Source: Oligoflexia bacterium
GTDB lineage: Bacteria; Bdellovibrionota; UBA1018
Direction: 5' to 3'
Assembly (NCBI GenBank): GCA_014376785.1
Contig: JACMQW010000045.1
Location: 1 to 47,876, forward strand
Length of the DNA stretch: 47,876 nt
Below, piece by piece: positions 8,754-18,019 of the stretch. A program made the translations under genes and the position numbers. Below the pieces are notes generated by a model. It made no database searches. It saw only the letters and a list, made by a program, of their open reading frames with translations, and was not told where the DNA came from. Positions within the stretch are counted from its first letter, which is position 1; every line of letters starts with the position of its first letter.

Positions 8754-9863
8754 TCAAAACGACGTCGAGATTCCGAGACTGATGGAGTCAAGCTGGATGG
8801 TTTCGCCAGCGACGATGAATTTTGCGCTCGCGAAGTCGAGGTTGCCCATAAATCGGCGTTTCGCACTGATGGGAGTGAGTTGGTAGGCGGCTCCCAGGGC
8901 GAATTCGCGATTGCTGAACATTCCACCTTCGCCGTCCAAAATGCTGGCCGCCTTGATGTAACCAACCGCCGTCCGTCCAGTCGGCGTCAGGAAGCGGCCT
9001 ACCACGAAGAGTTGTGGTCCGGATAGCTTCACCACGCCGTAATTGAGACCGTTTGGCGAAGGAGGGACGATCATTCCCCAGAAATAAGGGCCGGTCATTA
9101 AATAGATATTCCCCGTCTTCAGGCTGTAAACCTTATACCCAACGCGAAGGTTAACTCCGTAAAACCGAGGTGTCGAAAGGCCATCCGGAGTTTTGCTGAT
9201 CGGAAGTCCCGCTGCGGTGATAAAGGTACTGATGCCGAAGTCGAGTTTGTCGCTGTAGTTGTAGGTGAGTCCGGCCTTGGGAGTGAATCCGATTTGGCTG
9301 ATCTTGACCTGATCGCCACCCGCCGAGGTTTGTTTGTAATCCAAGTAGGAAACCGACGCGCCAAAATCAAAATTTAATTTTCGCTTATTGCTTAATTGGT
9401 CCGTCTGGAATTGGTAGAAATTTTCGTAAACGATTTCGATGTCTTGAGTGCCGAGGTTTCCATAATCATCGATGTACTTCACTTTCACCGGTGTTTTGCG
9501 GCCAGTAAGCGGAATGAGGACCGTGAAATGGGAAGAATCTCCCTTGTATTGTGCGCGCTGAATCACTTCTGAAGAAAAGAGAAGTGTTCCCGCGTTTTTT
9601 GAATCGAAAACTCCACTTACACGCGCTCCAGGCTTTCCATTTTTCAATCCTTCGATTGTAAAACTGGGCTCTGCTCCGTCGCCTTCCCAGGTGAGTCCTG
9701 GAATGGTCGTTCGTCCTTCCGAGTAAACGGACTGCGCGATGGAAGAATCAAAGACGTTTGGAAGTTCTTCTGCAAATGCAGAAGTTGGAATGGCACCTGC
9801 GAATGCAATGGAGAAAAAGAAAGTAGCAACGCTCACGGGGGAGAAATAGAGAGGGTTCCGCAT
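8754..9863 (-). CDS. Exported barrel-like outer-membrane protein of unknown function (369 aa)
   Basis: It begins with a hydrophobic signal peptide ending near ASAFAEE (about residue 31). Residues 40-160 look like an immunoglobulin-like or sugar-binding-like beta region. From about residue 165 to the end there are alternating short amphipathic strands (LNFDFGASVSYLDY, FGISTFITAAG, FYGVNLRVGYKVY) and the chain ends in phenylalanine (SLGISTSF), the usual C-terminal signal for outer-membrane beta barrels. About 10-12 strands would fit. It is transcribed alone and diverges from the basic secreted protein gene. ATG 9863 has only a weak purine-rich site upstream. The family is not recognised; the N-terminal domain could be surface- or periplasm-facing. 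Confidence 0.8.
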   Translation of the reverse strand: MRNPLYFSPVSVATFFFSIAFAGAIPTSAFAEELPNVFDSSIAQSVYSEGRTTIPGLTWEGDGAEPSFTIEGLKNGKPGARVSGVFDSKNAGTLLFSSEVIQRAQYKGDSSHFTVLIPLTGRKTPVKVKYIDDYGNLGTQDIEIVYENFYQFQTDQLSNKRKLNFDFGASVSYLDYKQTSAGGDQVKISQIGFTPKAGLTYNYSDKLDFGISTFITAAGLPISKTPDGLSTPRFYGVNLRVGYKVYSLKTGNIYLMTGPYFWGMIVPPSPNGLNYGVVKLSGPQLFVVGRFLTPTGRTAVGYIKAASILDGEGGMFSNREFALGAAYQLTPISAKRRFMGNLDFASAKFIVAGETIQLDSISLGISTSF

Positions 9864-10044
9864 TTATTTCTCTATATTCCCTATTTTTCCTTAATATTTC
9901 TAGCACTTTAGAGAAGTGGATTCTTCTTGGCGTAAAAAAACATGCGAAACCCTGATTAGGGTGAGCAATCGCCAAAGATTTGACTGAAAATTTCTCCTCC
10001 AGATCGTGGCTTAAATTGACGACAGGATGGAAGAGGAATCCATC

Positions 10045-10752
10045 ATGCGCGCTCTCTTGTCGGTACTGCTTTTTTTATCCCTGCTCCCTCCCGCGGCTTT
10101 TGCGAGTTCAAGAACCGTCTCCATGAAGCGGAGTGAAATCGCTCAATACGAAGGGGAGTACGCTCCCAATGGGCGCAAAGTGAGAAAATCGAAGCGCACG
10201 TCGGCCAGAGTCCGGAAACCTGCGTCGTATTCCAAAAAGCGAAAGCCAGCTGCGATTCATTCGGGCCGTACTTATGGAAAAAAGAAATCTTTGGCAAAGC
10301 GGTCACACCGCGCGCCGGCTAGCCGAAAACAGACGCGCTCTAAAAGACAGAATGGGTCACATCGGAAACCCGCTTCGAAATCTTCGAAGTCAAAGAAGTC
10401 GCATGCCAAGAAATCACGAGCCCATCATCTGAGCAAAGTCGATGATTTCCGACTGCCCTACGTGCGTAAGGCGAAGCATGAACGCGACCTTCCCTTTATG
10501 TCGATTCCAAACAGTCGAGTCGTAACCGATCATGACAAAACAATTGTGATGGATGATCCGAATGTGAACCGACCGACGGAAAGTTCTCCTCCATCGGTTT
10601 TAAATGCACATTCTTCACCAGAAGTGGCGTCCGCACCCGAAGCTTTAATCGTTCCGACAGATGCGGATCTTGCCCGTTCTCCGGCGTCTGGCCCGCGCGA
10701 ACCCGATGCGTACGATTTGCATTCCGGAACCGAACCTACTTTAGCTCGGTAA
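10045..10752 (+). CDS. Secreted, extremely basic low-complexity protein (235 aa)
   Basis: A secretory signal (MRALLSVLLFLSLLPPAAFA, cleavage near residue 20) is followed by about 115 residues dominated by lysine, arginine, serine and alanine, with repeated short blocks such as RKPAS, KKRKPA and SKSSKSKKSHAKKSRA. The last 100 residues are a proline/serine/aspartate-rich tail. The basic region resembles histone H1-like or cell-wall/LPS-binding tails. Start is taken at ATG 10045, which gives a normal signal peptide and has AGAGGA about eight bases upstream; an in-frame ATG at 10027 would add six acidic residues ahead of it. The 3' end overlaps the convergent lipoprotein gene by 17 bases. No catalytic domain is visible. 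Binding to an anionic polymer in the envelope is inference. Confidence 0.72.
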   Translation: MRALLSVLLFLSLLPPAAFASSRTVSMKRSEIAQYEGEYAPNGRKVRKSKRTSARVRKPASYSKKRKPAAIHSGRTYGKKKSLAKRSHRAPASRKQTRSKRQNGSHRKPASKSSKSKKSHAKKSRAHHLSKVDDFRLPYVRKAKHERDLPFMSIPNSRVVTDHDKTIVMDDPNVNRPTESSPPSVLNAHSSPEVASAPEALIVPTDADLARSPASGPREPDAYDLHSGTEPTLAR

Positions 10753-12652
10753 TCTTTCCGCCCTTAACCGTCAGCAGAGTAAGATTTCTCGCATATTCGC
10801 CATCTCGGTAACTAATTTTTCCAGTCGCGCCAGAGACATCATGTACGGAATGCAGACGATTCTTCACGTCACTCCGAGACAGTCTTCCAGGGGCCAGATC
10901 TTTCAATACCGATTCCACAGCCAGAGCCGCATCATAGGCCATGGCTTCGATCGTCGAAGGTGCAGCGCCTTGATCTCGTTGGAAGCGAGTGATGAATTTT
11001 TGCGCAGCCACCGACTCTGAGTCGACGAAGAGCCCATCCACGAAAACGGAACCTTCCGCAAAAGCTTGAGCGCGTTTCACCAGCTCAGGCGAATTCCAAG
11101 TCGAGATCCCTAAGAATTTTACCTTATCGACATCGCGGTAAGCGAAAGTGGGGAGGATTTGTCCGACGACTTTCGGCTCATCCGGAATGAAGACGGCGTC
11201 GAATTCGATGATCGGAGGAAGATCGAAGTATTGGGTCGTTTTACGAGTTTTATGGGTGATCTTCAGTTCATCCCGTTGTTTCACCAGGGCGTCGGTCTCT
11301 CGGACGCGGGCATCTTTGTAGTAGGTCCCGACGAGTCGGTCGACTACCTGCCGAAAATCCGTTTCTCCGGGGGCGTAAGATTCGATTCCGACCACTTCAC
11401 CACCGAGTGCTTCTACCGCGTCCCAGTAACTTTGCGAGTATTGTTCGCCGAATTTATCTTTGGGATAAACGATTGCGAATCGTTTCAAGCCAAGTTTCTG
11501 GATGGCCACTTTCGCAATTTCGTTCGCCTGCATTTTAGGCGATAGCCCAGCAGAAATCACGTAGTCGCCGGTAGCTCCGGGCTGTTGCGTAAGGGTGACG
11601 AGTGGCATTCCTAAGGTCTCTGCACGGGCGGCGACCTGGTCGATTCCTTTGGAAAGGAGAGGGCCAATAACAACCGACACGCGACGCTCGTTCGCCAATC
11701 GGTTCAGCGCACGAATGGTCTGTTCGACCGAGTCTCCCGTGTCTTCGATCTCCAATTTGAATTCTGTCCCGTTTGGATCGTAAACTTTCAGAGCCAAGGT
11801 GATGGCATTCAGCACGCGCGAACCAAAATCCGCGAAGCGTCCGGAGAGCGGGAGCATCACTCCGATCGTGTAGGTGTCCCCGTCTGTGGTAGCCGGCGGA
11901 GCTTGGAGATTCAGTCCAGGGGCGATTCGTTTCAGGACGCGGTCTGCAAGGGGAGAGTCTTCTAATCCAGAAACTATTTTGAGGAGGTCTTCCTGGCGAC
12001 TGACTTGAGAGACTGCGCGGTCCAAAAGCTCAACATAAGCCGATTTTACTCCATTTGTGGTGCCCGCGCTTTTGGATGCTTCCAAGGTTGAGCGAGCGGC
12101 GTCGACCCAAGCGGATTTCGCGAGCAAATTCTTCGCGCGAACCGAGTGAAATTTAGCGCGTGTTTCTAGATTGAGGGCTTCGGGGTGAATTTCTTTCAGA
12201 GTCTCTAAGGCATCATCGACTTGATCCGCGTCCGAGAGGGCCGCCGCTAGGTTGAACTGCACGTAGGGCTTAATGAGCTCTGGTGGCTGGTAGTCGAGAG
12301 CGCGCTGGAATTGGACGATGGCAGGAAGGGGTTTTCGAGTCGCTAAGTAGGAGAGCCCCTTTAGGTTCCGAACGTAGGCCAGAGCAAGGGGGGAACGGAT
12401 TCGTTTTTCTAAAGTGTTTCCGCGTTCGATTGCTTCCGCGTATTTGCCCTTCTGATAAAGGCTTTGCATCGCTAGGTAGTCGGAGTCTCGCGTGATCGCA
12501 TTCTCTTCATGCGCCCTTTGGGTTTTTGAAGGAGCGCTTTTGGGCTGGTATTCCCGGCCTGCATCAAAGCTTTTCTGAGGAGCTTTCGAAGAAGACGAGC
12601 AACCTACTAGGCCAAGCCCAAGTCCGAATGTGAAAACAATTATTTTAAGCAC
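10736..12652 (-). CDS. LpoA-like lipoprotein with TPR and periplasmic-binding (type 1) domains (638 aa)
   Basis: A lipoprotein signal with lipobox LVGC (cysteine 18) is followed by a serine run, and residue 19 is not aspartate, so outer-membrane sorting is expected. Residues about 55-240 form TPR-like helices. From about 262 onward there is a type 1 periplasmic-binding fold beginning TIGVMLPLSGRFADFGSRVL and including VVIGPLLSKG and FAIVYPKDKFGEQY. This TPR plus binding-fold layout is that of LpoA-type activators of penicillin-binding protein PBP1a. Branched-chain amino-acid binding proteins share only the second domain. Start is GTG 12652: an in-frame stop lies four codons upstream, and the Shine-Dalgarno-like AAGGA nearly touches the start, which is unusually close. 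The activator function is inferred from architecture. Confidence 0.8.
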   Translation of the reverse strand: MLKIIVFTFGLGLGLVGCSSSSKAPQKSFDAGREYQPKSAPSKTQRAHEENAITRDSDYLAMQSLYQKGKYAEAIERGNTLEKRIRSPLALAYVRNLKGLSYLATRKPLPAIVQFQRALDYQPPELIKPYVQFNLAAALSDADQVDDALETLKEIHPEALNLETRAKFHSVRAKNLLAKSAWVDAARSTLEASKSAGTTNGVKSAYVELLDRAVSQVSRQEDLLKIVSGLEDSPLADRVLKRIAPGLNLQAPPATTDGDTYTIGVMLPLSGRFADFGSRVLNAITLALKVYDPNGTEFKLEIEDTGDSVEQTIRALNRLANERRVSVVIGPLLSKGIDQVAARAETLGMPLVTLTQQPGATGDYVISAGLSPKMQANEIAKVAIQKLGLKRFAIVYPKDKFGEQYSQSYWDAVEALGGEVVGIESYAPGETDFRQVVDRLVGTYYKDARVRETDALVKQRDELKITHKTRKTTQYFDLPPIIEFDAVFIPDEPKVVGQILPTFAYRDVDKVKFLGISTWNSPELVKRAQAFAEGSVFVDGLFVDSESVAAQKFITRFQRDQGAAPSTIEAMAYDAALAVESVLKDLAPGRLSRSDVKNRLHSVHDVSGATGKISYRDGEYARNLTLLTVKGGKITELK

Positions 12653-12794
12653 GTCCTTAAGCTAGCTGAGTCCGAACGACTTTTCATCCCATCCGTTTCG
12701 AATTCGGCTAAAGGATGAACCCTCTTGACGCTTTGCGTGACAGAGAGTAATGAGACGCATCCCTTTGGTCACCCGATTGCATTCGCCGGAGCTT

Positions 12795-14045
12795 ATGAAT
12801 TTTATCCTGCTTATTTTGAGTCTGTTCGTCCCCTTAACCGCCCAGGCGCAGTGGACTCCCGCAGAACGGAACTGGTTCGTGAGCTTTTCTGAGCGTCCCG
12901 CACGCTTTGCAGACGCCTACGGATCCACGGTTTGGGGCGTACTGGCTGCGGACGGGATGTTTCGGAGCGCGGCACCTGGAAATTCCCCATTTGTGCCGAC
13001 TCTTCTCGAAAACGCGAGGTACCGCACGGGTTGGATTGAGGGAAATAGTTCATTTCAATCCGCGGACGTCGATGGAAATAAAAAAATCCGCGCGCCTTTG
13101 ATCATCCTGCTTCCGGGAATCTTCATGGATGGAGAAAGCGCCGAAACGATTGCGCTCGCAAACTACTTTTACAAACGGGGCTATCACGTTGCCTCTTTGC
13201 CAAATCCCTGGAGCCCACGAGCGATACGGCATAAACCCCGGCGGAAACCAGGGGACCTGACTTTCGAATCTCGAGTCACCCTGGAGCTGATACGATCGAT
13301 CGTAGAAAAAATCGGGGCGGACAAAGTTTCTACGGTTTCGCTTTTAGGAGAAAGCTACGGAGCCATCCTCAGTACAGCCGTTTTCGCGACGGATCAGTCC
13401 GATCTTCGCCCGATCATCAATGGTAAAGTCATGGGGATTAGTCCGCCACTGAACCTCAGAGACGGCGCTTCTCGTTTAGACGAGGGGATCGAGAAGAACG
13501 AGGGGCGATTTGGTGAATGCGGATCTCTTCCAGTCGTATGGACGCTTTTTAGAAAAATTCTGGGCCGTCCGAACGCCGTTCAGAGCGAGTTGGGTGAACG
13601 AGCTCTAAACTGCATGGAACCGCTGGTTTTCCGAGTATTTCGTGACTCATTGGCCGATTCGGTCGCTGCGATAAAAAGTTCGCTCATCAATGAAGCAGGA
13701 AATTCCGAATTCCTTCCCGATCCTTCCGCCGAGGCTCGGGTCGCGCCGAGAAAGACGGGACTTCGATTCGGAAAGGTTTTCGATACGATCGTGCCGGAGA
13801 ATAAGCCATTACTCCGAAGCCCTATCGGCGATCTTTCCTATTGGGCAAACCAACTCTCGCCCGAATCCCGGGAGCGACTCCGGATCATCTCCGCAAGTGA
13901 CGATCTTTTGAATGTGGGCAAAACCTGGTCGACCGACGAATCCCCCGCGTTCTCGAAAGAAAATCTCTTTCTCCTTCCGTGGGGGGGGCATCTCGGTTTT
14001 ATGGCAGATCCTGATTTCGTAAAACTGCTCGATATCGCCTACTGA
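12795..14045 (+). CDS. Exported alpha/beta hydrolase-like protein (416 aa)
   Basis: It has a secretory signal (MNFILLILSLFVPLTAQA, cleavage near residue 18). The body has an alpha/beta hydrolase layout. LIILLPGIF resembles the oxyanion strand, GESYGA (serine about 187) is the nucleophile elbow, ISASDDLLNV near residue 380 could supply the acid, and WGGHLGF near the C-terminus the histidine. Together these give a complete Ser-Asp-His triad. Start is taken at ATG 12795, with CGGAG five bases upstream; ATG 12750 would add 15 residues and cannot be excluded. The substrate is unknown; esterase, lipase or acyltransferase are possible. It converges with dnaJ with 19 bases between the stops. Confidence 0.75.
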   Translation: MNFILLILSLFVPLTAQAQWTPAERNWFVSFSERPARFADAYGSTVWGVLAADGMFRSAAPGNSPFVPTLLENARYRTGWIEGNSSFQSADVDGNKKIRAPLIILLPGIFMDGESAETIALANYFYKRGYHVASLPNPWSPRAIRHKPRRKPGDLTFESRVTLELIRSIVEKIGADKVSTVSLLGESYGAILSTAVFATDQSDLRPIINGKVMGISPPLNLRDGASRLDEGIEKNEGRFGECGSLPVVWTLFRKILGRPNAVQSELGERALNCMEPLVFRVFRDSLADSVAAIKSSLINEAGNSEFLPDPSAEARVAPRKTGLRFGKVFDTIVPENKPLLRSPIGDLSYWANQLSPESRERLRIISASDDLLNVGKTWSTDESPAFSKENLFLLPWGGHLGFMADPDFVKLLDIAY

Positions 14046-14067
14046 TTCTTTACTGACCTGAGAATCA
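14043..14067. repeat. Inverted repeat between hydrolase and dnaJ stops
   Basis: Seven-base inverted repeat TGATTCT / AGAATCA with an 11-base loop lying exactly between the two convergent stop codons. It could act as a weak bidirectional terminator or 3' end stabiliser. GC content is low and no U-tract follows, so confidence is limited. Confidence 0.4.
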
Positions 14068-15213
14068 TTCGAAAAGGTTCCGTACCTTTTCGAAAAAGTT
14101 CTTATGCATCGGATGGGTGTGCTCGGTGCCGGAGCCTTCGAAGGTCCGCAGCATTTCTTTCTGCTCTTTTGAAAGTTTAGACGGCGTTTCAATGATCACC
14201 CGAACCAACTGATCTCCTCTTGACGGCGATCCAATAAATGGCATCCCTTTGCCTTTGAGGCGGAGGATTTTATGGGACTGGGTCCCTTCCGGGATTTTTA
14301 CTTTCGCTTTCCCATCGAGAGTGGGGACTTCGACTTCGGCGCCGAGCGCCGCTTGAACAAAGGTGATGGGAACGTCACAGAGAATGTCCGCTTCATCGCG
14401 GGAGAAGATTTCGTGATCGAGTACGCGAATGACAACGTAGAGGTCTCCAGCAGGACCCCCATTTTCTCCCGCTTCACCTTCGTTTGCGAGTTTCAATCGT
14501 TGGCCAGTATCGATCCCGGCCGGAATTTTCACGGCGATTTGGGAACGTTTCTTTAATTTTCCACTCCCGCGACAGTCCACGCAGGGGTCTTTAATCTTTT
14601 GTCCGGTGCCGTTGCAGTCAGAGCAAGGTCGAGAGATCGCAAAGAATCCTTGTTGGAAGTGAACTTCTCCTCGGCCTTGGCAAGTTTTACAAGTCTCTGG
14701 ATGAGTTCCCGGCTTCGCGCCCGAACCTTTGCAGGTTTCACAAGAAACGGTGCGCGGGATGGTGATGATTTTTTCGACTCCGCGGGACGCTTCTTCGAAA
14801 GTGATGTCGATTTGGGTGCGAATATCGGCACCGGCGACTCCTCGAGAACGCCGTCCGCCAGAGCCCCCGCGGCCACCGCGTGCTCCGCCACCCCCAAAAA
14901 TATCTCCGAAGATGTCTCCGAAGATATCATTCATCGAACCTCCGCCCTGAAACCCGCCGCCTCCGAACGGATTACCTCCTCCTCCGCCTTGAGAAAAAGC
15001 AGCGTGACCGTACTGGTCGTACATCTGCTTTTTCTGAGGGTCAGTCAGCACTTCGTAGGCTTCTGAAACTTCTTTGAATTTTTCTTCCGCAGTTTTATCC
15101 CCAGGGTTTTTGTCGGGATGGAACTGAACCGCTTTTTTACGGTACGCTTTTTTCAATTCATCAGCCGTGGCAGATTTTTCAACACCGAGGAGTTCGTAAT
15201 AATCTTTTTTCAT
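14065..15213 (-). CDS. dnaJ: Chaperone protein DnaJ (382 aa)
   Basis: DnaJ is the Hsp40 partner that brings unfolded substrate to DnaK and stimulates its ATPase. The J domain occupies residues 1-70 with the essential HPD at 32-34. A glycine/phenylalanine-rich linker follows (about 75-130, [13 protein letters not shown] and onward). Four CxxCxGxG-type zinc-binding repeats come next ([32 protein letters not shown]), then two C-terminal beta domains. All class I DnaJ features are present and length is normal. It lies 122 bases downstream of dnaK on the same strand, and a 7-base hairpin lies in that gap. The final codons form half of a perfect 10-base inverted repeat at the 3' end. Confidence 0.97.
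   Translation of the reverse strand: MKKDYYELLGVEKSATADELKKAYRKKAVQFHPDKNPGDKTAEEKFKEVSEAYEVLTDPQKKQMYDQYGHAAFSQGGGGGNPFGGGGFQGGGSMNDIFGDIFGDIFGGGGARGGRGGSGGRRSRGVAGADIRTQIDITFEEASRGVEKIITIPRTVSCETCKGSGAKPGTHPETCKTCQGRGEVHFQQGFFAISRPCSDCNGTGQKIKDPCVDCRGSGKLKKRSQIAVKIPAGIDTGQRLKLANEGEAGENGGPAGDLYVVIRVLDHEIFSRDEADILCDVPITFVQAALGAEVEVPTLDGKAKVKIPEGTQSHKILRLKGKGMPFIGSPSRGDQLVRVIIETPSKLSKEQKEMLRTFEGSGTEHTHPMHKNFFEKVRNLFE
14068..14094 (-). repeat. Perfect 10-base inverted repeat over the dnaJ 3' end
   Basis: TTCGAAAAGG / CCTTTTCGAA with a 7-base loop. It lies inside the last ten dnaJ codons (protein [10 protein letters not shown]), ending next to the stop codon. In mRNA this gives a hairpin reaching to the stop. 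It may protect the end of the heat-shock transcript; no U-tract follows, so a classical intrinsic terminator is unlikely. Confidence 0.55.
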
Positions 15214-15279
15214 GTTCGTCTCGAGAAAGGGCTAAAGGCGAAAGGCAATCTTGGAACGCGAAAGCCGCCCGCCCGTCCA

Positions 15280-15297
15280 GAAGAGGTTTACCTCTTC
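15280..15297. repeat. Hairpin in the dnaK-dnaJ gap
   Basis: Perfect 7-base inverted repeat GAAGAGG / CCTCTTC with a four-base loop, between the dnaK stop and dnaJ start. No U-tract follows on the dnaJ side, so full termination is unlikely. It might reduce read-through from dnaK to dnaJ or mark a processing point, as commonly seen where dnaJ is made in lower amounts than dnaK. Confidence 0.45.
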
Positions 15298-15335
15298 ATT
15301 TTCGGTTGGGCGGCCATCACTTAAGGATCTAAGGA

Positions 15336-17282
15336 TTAGACTTCTTTGAATTCGGCATCAATTGCATCGTCTTTGCCGTCATGTCCGGAGGATTTTCCAC
15401 CTGCTGCGTGAGCGCCAGCGTCGTGGTCCCCCGCAGATCCGCCCGCGCCCATGTCAGGTCCACCTGCGGATGGGCCTGCATTCTTATACAGCTCTTCAGC
15501 CATCTTATTCGAAGCAGTCGTGAGAGTTTCCGTCGCCTTCGTGAGTTCAGCGACATCTTTCGAGTCAAGAGACTTACGGGCTTCGGTCACAGCCGATTCC
15601 ACGGTCGTTTTAGCTTCCGCGGAGACTTTGTCGCCACTTTCCTTCAAGGTCTTTTCGATCGAGTAAATCAAGCTATCGAGAGAGTTGCGCGCATTCACGA
15701 GTTCTTTGCGTTTCTCGTCGTCCGCTTTGTTCTCTTCGGCTTCACGCTGCATGCGTTTGATTTCTTCTTCGGTGAGTCCGGAAGAAGGAGTGATCTTGAT
15801 CGACTGCTCTTTTCCCGTTCCAAGATCTTTCGCAGACACATTCACAAGTCCGTTTGCATCGATATCGAAAGTGACTTCGATTTGCGGAACACCCCGCGGA
15901 GCCGCAGGGAGACCGACCAAATCAAAGCGTCCGAGGGATTTGTTGTGCTCTGCGAATTCGCGCTCACCTTGAAGAACGTGAATGGTCACCGCACTTTGAT
16001 TGTCGCCCGCGGTCGAGAATACTTGCGATTTCTTAGTTGGAATCGTGGTGTTTTTCTCGATGAGTTTCGTCGACACTCCGCCCATGGTTTCGATACCCAG
16101 GGATAGAGGAGTCACGTCGAGGAGAAGAACGTCTTTCACATCTCCCTTGAGGACTCCGCCTTGAATCGCAGCGCCGACCGCAACCACTTCATCAGGATTC
16201 ACGCCTTTGCTTGGCTCTTTTCCGAAAATCTCTTTAACCTTCGCTTGAACGCGAGGCATACGAGTCATCCCACCGACGAGAATGACTTCATCGATTTGGG
16301 ACTTCGTGAGTCCAGAGTCTTTAATACAAGTTTCGCAAGGACCCGCCAGTTTATCGATTAAGTCCGAAACGAGGGATTCGAGCTTAGCGCGGGTGAGCGT
16401 GATGTTTAAATGTTTAGGGCCGGAAGCATCTGCAGTAATAAAGGGAAGATTCACGTCGGTGCTGGTGGTCGAAGAAAGCTCATGTTTTGCTTTTTCTGCC
16501 GCTTCTTTCAAACGTTGTAGCGCCATCTTGTCTCCGCGAAGATCGATGCCGGACTCTTTTTTGAATTCGTCAGCAAGAAACTCGATGATTTTTTGATCGA
16601 AGTTACCACCGCCTAAGAAGGTATCTCCATTGGTCGCTTTCACTTCGAAAACGCCGTCGCCCATTTCGAGGATCGAGACGTCGAAGGTTCCGCCTCCCAA
16701 GTCGAAAACTGCCACTTTAATGTCTTGGCCTTTTTTATCCAAGCCGTAAGCCAAAGCGGCGGCAGTCGGCTCGTTGATGATTCGCTTCACATCGAGCCCG
16801 GCGATCTTCCCGGCATCGCGGGTGGCCTGGCGCTGAGCATCGTTGAAGTAGGCCGGAACAGTGACCACGGCTTCGGTGACCGGCTCTCCAAGGTAATCTT
16901 CCGCAGTCTGTTTCATTTTTTGGAGAACGAGAGCGGAAATTTCTTGAGGAGAATATTCTTTATCGCCGACTTTAATGAAAGCGTCGCCGTTCTTTGCTTC
17001 GACGAGTTTGAAAGGGGCGTGCTTCGCAAAATCAGCCGTTTCGGGAGATTTGAATTTTCGACCCATTAAACGCTTCGCTTCGAAGATCGTGCGTTCAGGA
17101 TTCGTAACCGCTTGGCGCTTCGCCGTTGTTCCGACCAGTTTATCGCCATTCGCGGCAAAACCGACGATCGAAGGAGTGGTGTTTGCACCTTCGCTGTTTG
17201 GGATAACTTTCGCGTCAGAACCTTCCATGACGGATACGCAAGAATTCGTTGTGCCTAAGTCGATACCAATAATTTTACCCAT
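15336..17282 (-). CDS. dnaK: Chaperone protein DnaK (Hsp70, 648 aa)
   Basis: DnaK binds hydrophobic stretches in unfolded proteins in an ATP-driven cycle with DnaJ and GrpE. The N-terminal nucleotide-binding domain starts [16 protein letters not shown] and contains [12 protein letters not shown] and the VGGMTRMP loop. The substrate-binding domain and helical lid follow. The tail is a glycine/alanine-rich linker ending in AIDAEFKEV, close to the conserved DAEFEEV-type end. Start is ATG 17282: the longer frame beginning at GTG 17291 would use a GTG that lies inside the ribosome binding site AAGGTGG, six bases before this ATG. A sigma-32-type promoter (17375-17399) and a small leader hairpin (17303-17318) lie upstream. 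Confidence 0.98.
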   Translation of the reverse strand: MGKIIGIDLGTTNSCVSVMEGSDAKVIPNSEGANTTPSIVGFAANGDKLVGTTAKRQAVTNPERTIFEAKRLMGRKFKSPETADFAKHAPFKLVEAKNGDAFIKVGDKEYSPQEISALVLQKMKQTAEDYLGEPVTEAVVTVPAYFNDAQRQATRDAGKIAGLDVKRIINEPTAAALAYGLDKKGQDIKVAVFDLGGGTFDVSILEMGDGVFEVKATNGDTFLGGGNFDQKIIEFLADEFKKESGIDLRGDKMALQRLKEAAEKAKHELSSTTSTDVNLPFITADASGPKHLNITLTRAKLESLVSDLIDKLAGPCETCIKDSGLTKSQIDEVILVGGMTRMPRVQAKVKEIFGKEPSKGVNPDEVVAVGAAIQGGVLKGDVKDVLLLDVTPLSLGIETMGGVSTKLIEKNTTIPTKKSQVFSTAGDNQSAVTIHVLQGEREFAEHNKSLGRFDLVGLPAAPRGVPQIEVTFDIDANGLVNVSAKDLGTGKEQSIKITPSSGLTEEEIKRMQREAEENKADDEKRKELVNARNSLDSLIYSIEKTLKESGDKVSAEAKTTVESAVTEARKSLDSKDVAELTKATETLTTASNKMAEELYKNAGPSAGGPDMGAGGSAGDHDAGAHAAGGKSSGHDGKDDAIDAEFKEV

Positions 17283-17302
17283 TTGTTCCACCTTTTACTG
17301 AG

Positions 17303-17318
17303 CAGCCCGGTTGGGCTG
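17303..17318 (-). promoter_or_regulatory. Hairpin in the dnaK 5' leader
   Basis: CAGCCC / GGGCTG with a four-base loop (AACC in the mRNA sense), about 20 bases before the dnaK start. It is GC-rich and close to, but not covering, the ribosome binding site. It could influence mRNA stability. No evidence that it is a thermosensor. Confidence 0.35.
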
Positions 17319-17374
17319 GTTGATATAATTTTTTGAGAGAAGCTTAATTTTCACTGTCTCTAGTTGTTCATAAA

Positions 17375-17399
17375 TTGGGGGTGCCAGGAGCGTTGTCAA
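17375..17399 (-). promoter_or_regulatory. Sigma-32 (RpoH)-type heat-shock promoter of dnaK
   Basis: On the minus strand TTGACA (17399-17394) is followed after exactly 13 bases by CCCCAATTT (from 17380). This matches the known RpoH promoter pattern, CTTGAA-type -35 and CCCCAT-type -10 with a 13-14 base spacer. A second site with the same boxes and spacer precedes grpE. No CIRCE (HrcA operator) repeat is visible. Confidence 0.72.
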
Positions 17400-17420
17400 A
17401 TCAGAGATCTGTTTCAGAAG

Positions 17421-17975
17421 TCAGTGAGCGACTGGAGTTCCACTACTCATCACCACTTTTGCTGGTCGTAGGAGCCTTCCGTGAAGGGTGTAACCCTTCA
17501 CTAACGTCTGAGTAACGGTGCCCGAAGGAAGGTCAGACGGCTCTTGGCCCATTGCTTCATGAAGCTCAGGGTTAAAGGGGGTTCCGCCGCTCGGAATGAG
17601 GGCGACTCCCTGTTTTTCGAGGGTGTTTCGGAATTGGGAGACGGTCATTTCGATGCCCGCTTTCAAGTTCGCGTCCACGGTGCCAGGAATGTGCTCAACC
17701 GCTCTCTCAAGGTTATCGACGACAGCGAGGAGGTCTCGAGCGACGTTCTCCCAACCGTACTTCATGGCTTCGGAACGTTCTTTCACCGCACGTTTTTTGT
17801 AATTATCGAAGTCAGCGTAAAGATAGAGGTATTTGTTTTTTTCTTCTTTTAGCGCCGCTTCGAGTTCAGCGACTCTGCCTTCTGCTCCGCTGACCGGGGC
17901 ATCAGTATTTGATTCAGAGTCTGTTTTTGCAGACGTAAAGTTTGGATCATTCGGCTGGGTGTTTTCGCTGCTCAC
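17421..17975 (-). CDS. grpE: Nucleotide exchange factor GrpE (184 aa)
   Basis: GrpE releases ADP from DnaK, resetting the chaperone cycle. After an acidic, disordered N-terminus there is a long coiled helix (AELEAALKEEKNKYLYLYADFDNYKKRAVKERSEAMKYG, residues about 40-80) with the conserved YADFDNYKKR pattern. The C-terminal beta domain contains FNPELHEAMG and VVMSSG. Start is GTG 17975, six bases after GGAGA, giving 184 aa. A longer frame to 18068 would add 31 residues that extend into the promoter region, so it is rejected. It is first in the order grpE-dnaK-dnaJ. hrcA, often found in this cluster, is absent. Confidence 0.95.
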   Translation of the reverse strand: MSSENTQPNDPNFTSAKTDSESNTDAPVSGAEGRVAELEAALKEEKNKYLYLYADFDNYKKRAVKERSEAMKYGWENVARDLLAVVDNLERAVEHIPGTVDANLKAGIEMTVSQFRNTLEKQGVALIPSGGTPFNPELHEAMGQEPSDLPSGTVTQTLVKGYTLHGRLLRPAKVVMSSGTPVAH

Positions 17976-18019
17976 GCAAGGTCTCCATCGGCTGTGAATT
18001 GAAGGTTTATAACCGAAAG

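Noticed and set aside
9949-9962. Hairpin (ACCCT/AGGGT) near a run of T bases on the minus strand, considered as terminator
   Set aside because: The stem has only five pairs, the T-run is eight bases away, and no minus-strand gene ends here; it lies in a divergent promoter region.
15381-16106. 241-codon open frame on the plus strand opposite dnaK
   Set aside because: Lies entirely within dnaK, has no ribosome binding site or family resemblance, and reflects the codon bias of the real gene.
17283-17291. GTG start adding three residues to DnaK
   Set aside because: The GTG is part of the Shine-Dalgarno sequence of the ATG at 17282, and family members begin at that ATG.
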